Assembly: GCA_017591395.1 (NCBI GenBank) | Contig: WEDG01001288.1 | Coordinates: 124,001-188,000 of the forward strand | Source: Schistocephalus solidus | Taxonomy: Eukaryota > Platyhelminthes > Cestoda > Diphyllobothriidea > Diphyllobothriidae | Reading direction: 5' to 3' | DNA: 64,000 nt | Shown: positions 54,119 to 64,000 of the stretch, piece by piece | Layout of the letters: every line of letters begins with the position of its first letter | Numbering within the stretch: position 1 is the stretch's first letter | The notes under the pieces: model-generated | Databases searched by the model: none | The model's input: only the letters and a program-made list of their open reading frames with translations | What the model was told of the DNA's origin: nothing | Program-made: the position numbers and the translations under genes

Positions 54119-54850
54119 CCGGGATGGGCTATAATTTGCATAGAGGTTAGTAATTCAAAAATTTTTCAAAAGAAATATTGAGGATGTAGTTCAAATTGAA
54201 TTGCAAAGCTGAGGGTGTACAGTCTTTTTTTAATCAGCCATGGAAAAATGTTTAGGTGTAAATCTTGTCCACGTGTTTCCTCGAAAAGGTTTTCCACCGC
54301 CAAGCGCAACTTTTAATCGGGTATTACTCCAACTATGATTCAAAAGTTTTTTTTATCGGTCTGGACTAGATGCTAGCCTTTAAATTTCCCAACAGGAAAA
54401 AACCAGGAGTGGACAGGTTGGTAAACAAAGAGGTCATGAGATTCTCGTCCCCACGTTACTCTCAAAATAAGTACTTGTTAAAAGACCAGATGTATGTCAC
54501 ACACATTTTCTGTGGGCGTAAGAGGTAGCTGGAGGACTTAGTAATGGTACTAACACCCCCGTATACAGAGCAAGAGATAATGATCATAACAACATTTTTC
54601 ATGCACAAAAAACGTATAAAGTCATTCATTTAACTCAGTTGTACAAAACTCTGTGGCCTAAGTTTGATTCGAGCTCATGACAGGATGAACAAGGTTTGAG
54701 TACAGCTAATGTTCTAATCCCCTGTGCTTGAAGACCCCACAAGGGACCAGGGGTTTAATTCCCCCTGACTCAAGTTACTGACCCTTGCTGTAGTGGCTTC
54801 GAATCCGACCGAGGCCATCGAGCTTTTAACACCTGGGTCAAATGAGTCAT
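54119..54850. other. No gene recognised
   Basis: AT-rich, no supported feature. Confidence 0.5.
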
Positions 54851-55029
54851 TCAAATCATCCAAAAAACGATTAAGTAAGTCAACTCGGTAGTCGGCCGGT
54901 GGATTATAGATTGATCAATTAAGAAATCATGTTTGATCATCCAAGTTACCGTATCAGCATCGCTGGATTCCACGGGTTGCAGTAACCTGGAGAAGTAACT
55001 TGACACAAAAATTATTAAACTCACCCTCT

Positions 55030-55135
55030 TCCCCGGTGGGGCCCCGTAACACGAGTGGTTAGCGCGGTGGCTGTACTCAAGTCCTGCCCTCGCTGGGGTC
55101 TGCGTGTATGTCTCCCATGGAACTTTAAGAGAGGC
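55030..55135 (+). repeat. Possible second tRNA-derived SINE head
   Basis: GGCCCCGTAACACGAGTGGT followed by TAGCGCGGTGGCTGTACTCA resembles a tRNA 5' half with an A box, but the B box (CTCGCTGGGGTCTGCG) is poor and no second copy is seen in this window. Unrelated in sequence to SINE-H. Confidence 0.3.
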
Positions 55136-57589
55136 TCCTTGGAAAATTGCAAAACGAAAATAAAGATGCGGAAAGAGAAGACTGGAACATTGGAATTCAG
55201 ATGACGGTATCGAACAACACGATGGTAGGTCTAGCAGGGAAACTAATTGCCAACACCCACGTCGAGCCTCGCTGATGAGGAGTTTGTAACTGCTACACTC
55301 GAGCAGGGTCGAGTTAGGCAAGGTGATGAAGGTGAGTGATCTGATATGCGGTCAGTCCGGTACAGCGACCCTCAAATCATCTGTGGCGATAATCGCAAGA
55401 AGCAGCACTCATAGTGCTACCTAACCAGGTGTTCAACCTTCCCCCTGCGGTGGGTATTCATTCCACGCCGTGCTCATAACAACAACGGAATACCTTGGAA
55501 ACGCCGTCTATCGGGGACTTCCGTTCGATAAGCACGAAGCAGCTCAGGTTATGTGCGTGCATGTATGTTACTTAAACCCATAGTCCCAAATCCCAGAGAG
55601 GGAGGAATGGCACCAGAAGGAGGCACTTTTCGTGCACAGAATCCTGAGATGCTGTCCTGAGCGACAGTGGTTTTTACCAAGACTTGGATGTATGCTAGTA
55701 GTGTGGATTCATGCCTGAAATACAGAGAGAGGTCGGCTGTCTTTATAGGTGCAAGCTTGTTTGGTCAGGATTGTTTGTGTGCTGCATTGCCTGAGTGAGT
55801 GCGCGTTCAACTGGCGGGTTCTGCGTTACCCGAGCTGTGTGACGCCCGAACGCCGAAACGACTTAGGTTTGTAAGACCACAGGAGTGGGAAGAAAGTGAC
55901 ACACCCCTCGAACATAATAACGTTCAGGCATGCTGCAGAGAGAACGACCTCCGGGATTCTTAACAGAAAACAGTCCCTCATACTAGCCTCTGACTAGTTC
56001 TACTATTAAACGGCCATTATTTTGGCGCTTTCGTCCTTAACTGTAGCCAACTTTGGCTGAAGGAAGAAGGTTCTTTACAATTTGGCTGTAGCTGACCTGC
56101 GAGTAACGGTTTATACGCGTTGGGGGTAGGGTTTTTCATGGGTGTCATATGGTGGTGTAAAAGACGAGAGCGATTATAGCCCCGAGTGAATCGAGAAACC
56201 TTGTCACAGCTTCGGATGTACTGCCTTGATACCTTGGTCACAAATTTCTAAAAGTGAAAACTTGTGGACACTCATTGACAATGTAAACTTCTCATCTAGT
56301 AAGGCGCAAAGTTATCCACTGAAAATGAAGACATCATAAATGTCGACTGGAGCCAATAGGAGTTAGATCATTAAAGAAGGGTCTAATATGTAAGTCTACG
56401 GAGAAAACAGAATACAGAGATTCTGGTAAAACGGGAAGAGGGATAATATTAGGTCTATCAATTGAGCAGATGAGCGGTGTAACTAACGGAGTCTGTAGAA
56501 GACATCGAGACTACTCAAATTTCTAGCATACATCTGTTTTATTATTCCAGTGAGGTGCTAGAACAAACGCGCAACATGAAATATGCAAAGTAGGAGAATG
56601 TACACAGATGGAAAAGCAGGAAATCCAAAGTTATTGGTTAACCAAAGTTGGATTGGATAAAACGGTCTGCCGCAGGTAAACCTCACCTTGACAATAATCT
56701 TAGCCCTAAACCGAAAGCCGACTTTTTACCCAACTCAGGCCTAACCTTAAACCTAATCTTAACCCGAAAATAGCACTGAAGTATTTGATCAAGCTCAGCC
56801 GGAAACGCAACCCTAATAAAACTTACATACCTAAATCACGTAAGCAGGCTGGTTACCATACGGAAAACGAAGGCCTTGCATTGTAAATCGTCGCTGATCA
56901 CTCAGAAATGAATAGTCAGACAATAGCTAATACTGACGATAGGTGCGACGGTTCGGTGGCGAGCTTTTGCATAAAATTCTTGTTTCGACCTTGTTTAAAT
57001 TGCCAGACCTTTTGACCTTCACAAGCAACGAACGAAGTAAGCGCAGCCTTGGTGATCAAAACGTAAACTAGTTTCCAGTGAATCAAGCTTCCAAAACAGC
57101 TACCTCTCTCTCTCTCTCTCTTTCGCTCTCCTCATGCACCTTAATCTGGCGGAAAGACGCCCAGGGTGAACGCAGGCGCATGCAATGACAAAGTAAACAG
57201 TTGGCATACGAGTGCCACACACGATCAGCTCCTCACAGAGGGCACCTTAAGGAGTGCGCAGTCTCATATGAATGAGTGCGATAAAGGCCACATTGAAAAA
57301 AATCACCATTGCAACCTAAGAAGGCTTGAATTGGCAGCCTTCCAAACACCAACTACTAGCGCATCGTGATAGATTCAGCCTCCTATTATCTATAATAGTA
57401 AGAAACGCGCTAGGCTGCCGTGAGGATGGAGTCCCCGCTGTCGACCTTATGCCCCTCTCTCTCTCTCTCTCGCTCTCTATCGCTGTCCTATCCCAAGACT
57501 GTTAGATCTTTTCAACCAATTAATGTTGAGACTGAGCGTTTTATCTGACCTGACATGAAGGCCTACGCCACTACCGATAGTTCGACCGT
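55136..57589. other. No gene recognised; TC microsatellites and a telomere-like piece
   Basis: TC runs at about 57107-57130 and 57452-57475. At about 56690-56830 there is a degenerate CCTTAACC/CCTAAACC stretch of the M-T family. The remaining ORFs are short. Confidence 0.5.
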
Positions 57590-57860
57590 CGCTTTCGACG
57601 TGGTCCACCGTACGCTCCACAGCGGGGTAGTGTAGGTACGGTGACTTGCGCGTGATTTAGTTCAAAGTGATAGTAGACTTGTGATGCATTTACCGTGCTC
57701 TCTCCTCCTCCCCCACCTACGCCCGGTGTCAAGACAGAGTCAAGAAGACCGGAGATGGGAGAGGGCGCAGGTGGCTGGCGCGGCTGGGGCCCCTAGGTCA
57801 TAGCCGCCCCTAGGCATGCCACCACACGCCCCATGTTCGGCATTTGTTATGGGAGCGCAA
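57590..57860 (-). repeat. R1 repeat copy, inverted
   Basis: Reads as the reverse complement of the R1 second half: GGTGACTTGCGCGTGA (57640), CCCGGTGTCAAGACAGAGTC (57722), AAGAAGACCGGAGATGGGAG and GCCACCACACGCC. High similarity to 2860-3140. Confidence 0.8.
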
Positions 57861-59024
57861 CCCGAATAACGCCTGCCGTGCCCTAATGTGGCCCCCGTGT
57901 TGGTCCAACGCATCTACCACGTGGCCCGTTTAGGGAGCACAACGCTACTACCACACGCATATATGGCCTCGTTCGAACCCAGCGCAGTTAAATAAACGCA
58001 TGCCGTGAGCCATTCTGACCAGCGTTTCGGTACAGCGCATCAACATTGCAACCGGTTGTGGGGACCACTAAGAAATTAGAACGATCTCTTCACGCCAATA
58101 CCCAATGGTGCGCTCATTCCTGTATCCTAAATTCGGCGCCAATAACTCTGGGATACCGCTTTCCCTGTAGAAGATTAGTAAATACATCTAGCTGCATATG
58201 AAATTTGGACATAGTCTACTTGTTTGAATTCTAGAAACATTGATGACTGAAAAATTGTCTTATTTATTTCAAATGTAGTGTTACTTGGAGGAACGAATTC
58301 CTAGCAAACATTGGATAACAAGAGGGTTGGTATTGAATATGTTAAAAGAAAGCTGTTTCTTGCTTAACACAACAAAGGGCCCGCCAACCTAGTATCAACG
58401 ATGAATGAAATCAAGTGTTATGTCGCTTTTCATCATTTTAGTTGCAAAGATCTAACTTATGTCCCAATTGGAGGCCCACGGTAGCAGTATTACTGAGCAG
58501 TTTTCATTTGCCTTTAGTCACTAGCTTTTGGCTTCTGCTTCACAGACTGTGAGGTACCAACCTCTCATGTTAGCAAATCAACTAACATGATCGGGAAAAA
58601 AATCTAGTTTTGGGTGTCCATCTGAGACTGATCCCGCGACTGGCCAACCTTTCGGCCAAGAATCATTAAGAATTCCTTCCCCCCCCTGTGTGATAAATCA
58701 GCTGTTATTAGCAAAATGCATTATTGGAAGAAAGATGAATTTCTAGGGCAAGCTTTCATACCCGTCCCCTCCTAATAGCGGATTTATTTTTTTAATGGGG
58801 CCTCCTAACCCGCTAAGCCTTGCTTACATATTTTTCTCCCTGGATTATCAGCAGTTATTTAGAATGATGAAGGAGCAGATTTCGATTAGCAGGTCAGTTT
58901 CTCCGTCTACTTGATTTTTCAGCTAGTGAGAGAGTTCTGCCCAAGAAATGCTGGCCATTAGTCAGAGGCAGCTACTGCACCCTTAAAAGACCCTAAGGGA
59001 CAATTCATCCTATCAGCTTTGGTA
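57861..59024. other. No gene recognised
   Basis: AT-rich, no supported feature. A CCCCCCCTG run is at about 58680. Confidence 0.5.
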
Positions 59025-59190
59025 ACAGGAACCGCCCACCTTCACCTCCTGTCATCTTCATTTTTTTGTCGTCGGAACATGGTGGGTGGAGGAGGAGAGA
59101 GTGTGACAGATGCAGTGGGAGTCTTTTTCACCAAAACAACTTCGCGCGCGGCTGGACAAATCTCGTGGAGTAACGGTAGATGTTATCACC
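59025..59190 (+). repeat. Diverged R1 fragment
   Basis: AACCGCCCACCTTCACCTCC, a CATCTTCATTTTTTTGTCGT segment and GGTGGAGGAGGAGAGAGTGT keep the R1 order. Another scrap (GGAAGGGAGAGTGAGGTAGA) is at about 59650. Confidence 0.5.
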
Positions 59191-59814
59191 TGCGTTGGTA
59201 GGGATGGTTGGATCTTTTGGCAGGTACACACTCCTTTTTATAATTCGTTTAGTGACACCAATAAGAAAGGCGCTTCGATCACGTCCATGCTCTCTCCATG
59301 ATCACCCTTGATCTTTGCAGTTGTCCTACTCTCTTCTCTCAACCATAGTGGAGGGCATTAATCGTTCTGGTACTCTTATCATTTATTCACGGCTGGAATT
59401 CCTCTGGACGATCATCTAGGGATTAACAACCACACGTCGCTTGCCCTTCACAGCGTCCATCACTCACATGAGTCCGTGAGTCACTAGAGCAAGATAGATG
59501 GCGGCTTAAGTCGTGATAGACAATGAACACATTACCAGTTGACTGTACTCGAAGAGGTCGATAGTGTGAGACGAATATACGAGTTTTTTAGCTTGCCAAC
59601 CTCAGAGTGGCTTTAATTTGTTTTGCTACTAGAAGATTCTGGGCACTGGAAGGGAGAGTGAGGTAGATGGAAAGCAAATCTATCCTCCTGTAAATGAGTG
59701 CACACGCGAGTCAATGCGGGGTCGTCCTCGTAGAATAGCGATCATTGTCTCTTTTTATGGATGTACGCAACCCTTGCCTGTTTAACAGTTGAATAATCAT
59801 TTTAATTAAAGAAG

Positions 59815-60090
59815 AAGGTTGTTCGCTCGCCAGAATCATGACTCCATTAATCTAAGCTTTCGAACTTCTACTGGAGTCCTCAGTCAGAGATAAAAGCGAC
59901 AACAAAACAAGCAAAATTTATAGGGGCAGGGATCAATCAAACACCAGTGACGCCCGTCCGGAGGTGACTACGCAAGGCTCTGTATACCGGCGCAAGATCG
60001 ATAAATCGATTGACTGCCTTCTAATAAGAGGCCCGGGCTTCAATCAATTCCCAGCCTCCCTTGCTTCTAGCGTGGACGATTATTTTCTTG
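59815..60090. repeat. FB-2-related repeat, partial
   Basis: On the minus strand: TGGGAATTGATTGAAGCCCG then TCAATCGATTTATCGATC, GCGCCGGTATACAGAGCC and GTAGTCACCTCC, matching the spacer and right arm of the 13509-13885 foldback. Next to it (about 59825-59905, minus) is CTGACTGAGGACTCCAGTAG then AAGTTCGAAAGC, a Penelope-style terminal sequence. Confidence 0.5.
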
Positions 60091-62989
60091 GCTGCGATGT
60101 TAAACTCGGGAAGCGTTTCGTAGGTGTGGGCAGCCACTTGTGATAATCTGTCACCCCATCTCCCAGCCAGCTTATTGTTTGTGTATGCGCGCTCCAAGCA
60201 TACGACCAGTTGGCCGTGTATATTTAGGTCAGTTTCCGCACGGGATGAGATACGCTATACCCAACCGCTCACTAGAATTTAATTGGTCCTTGATTTTCCT
60301 GACCCTGGTTCATGACCATGGTCATAATGTCCTGACACACTTAATCGGTACTCTGACATACACGATTTCTGACCGTGCGAGCTGACGGAATTCTGCCAGC
60401 CTCTTGCACGCTGTTATATAATAAGGGTGGTCTAAATCTGCCTATCCCCCTGGCTTCTGAAATGAGGATAAAAAACTGCAGAGGGCAGTAGTTGATATCA
60501 CAGCCGTCGAATCGTTCCTCCTTTCGGTTCAGTGAGTGACAGCAAAGCATCCGCAAGATTTGTCTTTCCCAACACTGCACAGACCATCGTTTCAACTTGG
60601 AGTTTAGCTTCTCGAGCTCTTTCAGTGGCCATGTAAGGAACAATAAGTCTTTTTTTTGCTTCCCTACCGGAGCCTTTTAATCTTTAAAAACTATTATGTG
60701 CAGTCGCCCCTCCTTGTTAGTAGTAAGCTGCCGCCCGTTACAACCTTAAAAACCCCAATTGATTGGTATTTTTGCGAAAATAATCTAATTTATCTTTACC
60801 AGCAAGCCGTTTCGTTGACTTCCCATTGTGTTTACTTGAAAAATTTAAAGAACCTTCAGGAAATTGTAGAACTTAAGTTCCATCACCGGTTTCGCCCTCG
60901 TGGGCCTTCACTACGGTCGTGTACGAGCACCTCGGCATAAAGAAAGACAACTCAATTAACGCATGCTTTGCATGAAAAACTGGCAAGAGCAGGAGGTGTT
61001 TTCGTACCTGCTGGTACCTCAGCAGTAATGCATGTCGGGCGAGTCACAGAACCTGACGAAACAGTGAACTCCAAATCGCGCACACGCGTTTTTTTACGCG
61101 ACAGGATTCAGTGGCATTTAAGCCGCTGAGAAACTTGTCACATAACTTATGCTGCCTACGCACTCATGTCGGCTTTACACTGAGTCCGTTTTACGCTAGT
61201 TGAGAATTCAAATGCCGCATTTTTTCACTGCACTAGCCAAATCCTCAAGCAGGCTAGTCTCCGAAAGAATTTTTTTCGGCACGACTCCGGGTAACATCAA
61301 AAAACTCGAACAACAGTGATTTCATCGCCAAGTGAGCACTGATACGTTATCTTCTAGCCTATTCCAACCCGTCAGTTAATGTCTGCTGTATCGGCAAGCA
61401 CTGACTTCTGATTCACAAGGTTAGCCTCAGTAAAATCTGCTGGTGCGAGAGCTCTCCCCTTAAAATACGGAGACCTGAGGTGGTTTCCGAAAACAAAAAA
61501 AAGAAAGCCATTAACCAACATTGAGGAGCTTGATTCTGGAAATGAGCTTTTTTCTATTAAAGCTTCATCCAGTTAACTGGTTTCTTGATGGCTACAAGGC
61601 AGACACGGTGACACACATTAGCTCATTAGTCAAAAAGCTCAAGTACTAAGATATCGATTGGATTATTTTGTGGGCTCTATAAGGCCTAAGAAAAAAGCAT
61701 TTTCCATAAGAACGCGAAGATAGGTATGATCTTTGCTGGCCTTGTTAGCATCAATCCAAACTACTCAAAATCAGACCAAGAAGACCTCCGATTTGAATTC
61801 AGGTCGGAGTGGTTTTTAAGTTAGTTAATCACAAACCAACACTCCGCTTGCATTTCGGGCAGTTCGAAGTCATGTGTATTGATTTGATCTGCTGCTACGC
61901 CGTCACGAGACCACCCCCGATGCGAAGTTGTATTTTGTTAGCAGCTTGGAGGAAATAAGGCCTGCTTTGAAAATGACGACCGTTAGTACGGAGTAATTAT
62001 AGCTTGGAGAGAGTCATTAATGCATACCTGAGTAAATTACTTAACAGTCGCGGCCCGCCGCTACAGAAAATCGGCTAAGTGCGCGGCTGGTCCTCTAGAC
62101 AGTTCCTGCACATACTAAAAGCATCGTTAAGATACTACTTACTATGAACAGCGTATCTTACTGCTAATTTGGAAATATTGACCCAGACGCTGCCATTCTT
62201 TTGAACTAGAAAGCATTCGATTCAAGAGCTTACGGAGCAATCGCGGCCAGAAGTGACAAGAACGATTCCTGCAACCTACCACTACATTTCTTAAACCTCA
62301 TTTCATGTATTATAGGATGCGTAGGCTCTCTGATTTCGAATACGAAGTTTGCTATTTACTGCTCAATTGTATAATATCCAATAATTTCAATTTATTGAGC
62401 AGTTTAAACGACTACAGCAAGAGGCTTTGGGATGACCGCTTCTGGATTGTTGACCATTATCAGACAGTCGTACTACAACGGCACGAGAGCGCCTGAAATT
62501 GGAACCCGAACCACTTGACCATCGAATATTTTTACGCCAAAGGCTGTCTCGTCTTGTTGAAGGACGTCAGCTCATCAATATATTCTACTCGCAGGTCGGA
62601 AAGTAAAATCTCCGTTTGTCATTGGTGCTTCTGGTTTAGAGCTCAAAACGGCCGACACAAAGTGACCAAACCAGAAAGCGGCAGTGAAGCCATGTTACCG
62701 ACACGATGCTTGAGAGCACGCTGGTGTCGCCTCCCCCAAGTTAAAAATGCATTTAAAAAGGAAGAAACATAGCGAAATTTTGGCAATATTGCCTTTGTTT
62801 TGCCATTTACCACGAGCATACCTGAATGAGAACATACCTTGCCAACAAAATTCCCCGCGCAAGATTGCTCGATAGCTTCATGAACCTATACAGAAAGTAA
62901 AATAACAATTTTTACCCAAAATATTGTTCATTGTTTTGCTTCTTGTCATGTGTAAACCCAGAATGGACACGGAAACAGTCACCCCTCTC
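60091..62989. other. No confident gene
   Basis: On the minus strand 60632-60498 is a 44-codon frame from an ATG (ATERAREAKLQVETMVCAVL, GKTNLADALLSLTEPKGG). Its composition looks protein-like, but no splice sites or homology are recognised. The remainder is AT-rich with short ORFs. Confidence 0.35.
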
Positions 62990-63120
62990 CAGAGTGTTGG
63001 AGGTGGCCTTGCGCCAGATTCCGGGGATGTACCCGCCCTCAAGCCTGAAGCTAACCTTAACCCCTACCCTACCCACTCTCTCTGTAATTTAGCGCAGAGC
63101 TACGTATTCCCGTATCTTGC
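62990..63120. repeat. Telomere-like degenerate repeat (M-T family)
   Basis: GGAGGTGGCCTTGCGCCAGA, CTAACCTTAACCCCTACCCT and GCAGAGCTACGTATTCCCGT are in the M-T order. A 129-codon frame (62924-63313) running through it is therefore probably not a gene. A second scrap (CCTAATCCTAACATCC) is at about 63532. Confidence 0.55.
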
Positions 63121-63825
63121 TGAAAATTCGTCAACCGGTACTGCGTTACTGGTAGATCAAATAACCATTCTACAACCCATGGTGTCGGAGCATTTCTATG
63201 GATGTCCTATCCGACCCCAAGACAATATATTCCAGCGAATGAATGCGACAAACCGACCCAAAAACCTTCTCCTATCGAGAGCTTGTTCCTATGCTCCACT
63301 GAAAGCAGACTGATTCAAACCAAGCTTGAGGAGTTCTCGAGAACACATTTTCCAATTCCATGGTAAAAATGTAGAGAAGCTGCCCCTTTGGTTCAAGACT
63401 CTCCACTGAAGGAAGAGGTTAAGTTGACAACGCCATGTACAATAATACTACATATGGTGGTAATACTTTATTTATGTCCCCTCCTTCCACGCGGTTCTAC
63501 AGGTGGCATTAAGTTGCATCTATTTCCATGTCCTAATCCTAACATCCACCTTCACCAAAACCCTAAAAATACACCTAATCGTAAAGCAAGCCCAACCTTT
63601 GCCATAATTTTCCTGCAATTTAACTAACAGCTAAACGTTCCTATTGCTAATTCCTGCCGTGTTGGGTGCAGATAAACCATCCCTACCCTATATACAAGTC
63701 CAAAATTATTACACCTTTATGAGTGTTTATGCATATAAATTTCATAGAAAAAAGGCAGGTTTGTAAGGGGACGTAGTTGTATGTGCAGAAAGCTGTGAAG
63801 AGTGAGCACCCGACGAGGCTGCAAA
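63121..63825. other. No gene; 3' flank of the second stress-protein gene
   Basis: AT-rich. No supported feature besides the M-T scrap near 63530. Confidence 0.5.
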
Positions 63826-64000
63826 TTAATGCTTTTTATGTTCCTTGTGAGGCACTAACATAACAGGCACCGGGGAATGATGAAGGACATACGAACTCAC
63901 GCTGCCTATGTGTGTTCGTCGAACTTTATTCGTTCCGCGACAACCCATAACAATGAGATTTGCTTTGTACTGCTCCACTATCCGTAGCACTGCGTAGCCT
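63826..64000 (-). CDS. Universal stress protein family gene, 3' end (cut by window edge)
   Basis: The last 57 codons and stop (TAA at 63828-63826) of a second USP-domain protein. Read from the window edge: GYAVLRIVEQYKANLIVMGC, then the nucleotide-binding block GCRGTNKVRRTHIGS (G-x2-G-x9-G-S) and YVLHHSPVPVMLVPHKEHKK at the end. This is the ATP-binding half of the fold with all glycines present. Unlike the 51744-52251 copy, the frame is intact here. The C-terminal ends of the two are alike (VPVLLVPRKK against VPVMLVPHKE), so they are probably tandem-duplicated paralogues. The N-terminal part lies outside the window. Confidence 0.9.
   Translation of the reverse strand, partial: GYAVLRIVEQYKANLIVMGCRGTNKVRRTHIGSVSSYVLHHSPVPVMLVPHKEHKKH

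Noticed and set aside
62924..63313. A 129-codon plus-strand gene
   Set aside because: About a third of it is the telomere-like M-T repeat, with no recognisable domain.

Overview
This is eukaryotic DNA that is dense in repeats and poor in genes. It most likely comes from a flatworm, and a diphyllobothriid-type tapeworm is my best guess. That is an inference from four things: degraded APE-type non-LTR retrotransposons, Penelope-like elements with GIY-YIG ends, clustered universal stress protein genes, and an intronless AGC kinase in AT-rich, repeat-filled flanks. No prokaryotic operon, phage or CRISPR structure is present.

Layout: 1-3160 holds the 3' end of a non-LTR element (called LINE-A here) whose reverse transcriptase carries C-terminal C2H2 zinc fingers, followed by a tandem dispersed repeat (R1). 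3.2-10.1 kb has few coding signals, but two phase-compatible exons (6499-6622 and 9747-10083) suggest the 3' end of a type I membrane protein gene. The 3.1-kb intron between them is full of repeats. 6.7-7.9 kb and 11.0-12.0 kb are two copies of one composite repeat block. 12.2-13.5 kb is a minus-strand LINE-C fragment. 17.2-22.0 kb is a longer LINE-A copy with most of the RT core deleted, plus its R1 tail. 23.0-29.6 kb is a third LINE-A copy split by a nested second element (LINE-B, 25.0-28.3 kb).

The best-preserved gene is a 427-codon minus-strand AGC-family protein kinase (30737-32020) with unusual HLD and DFD motifs. From 35 to 51 kb there are microsatellites, two Penelope-like regions (one headed by a 299-bp near-perfect palindrome), TIR elements with telomere-like cores, and many copies of a roughly 300-bp tRNA-like repeat. 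A universal stress protein gene with a one-base frameshift lies at 51744-52251 (-). A second one runs off the right edge at 63826-64000 (-). Between them is an internally deleted hAT element (52740-53411) with a recognisable 8-bp target duplication.

The most interesting system is the roughly 300-bp tRNA-like repeat (SINE-H here). It has RNA polymerase III-like A and B boxes, a conserved hammerhead-ribozyme-like core, and head-to-tail tandem or circularly permuted copies with periods of 295, 303 and 309 bp. This resembles the schistosome Sm-alpha SINE-hammerhead and metazoan retrozymes, and it may be a cestode equivalent. A second hammerhead-like motif recurs in foldback repeats ending in a CCTGACGTTTCGG-type sequence. 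Cleavage activity is not demonstrated, and both motifs deviate from the consensus where helix II closes.
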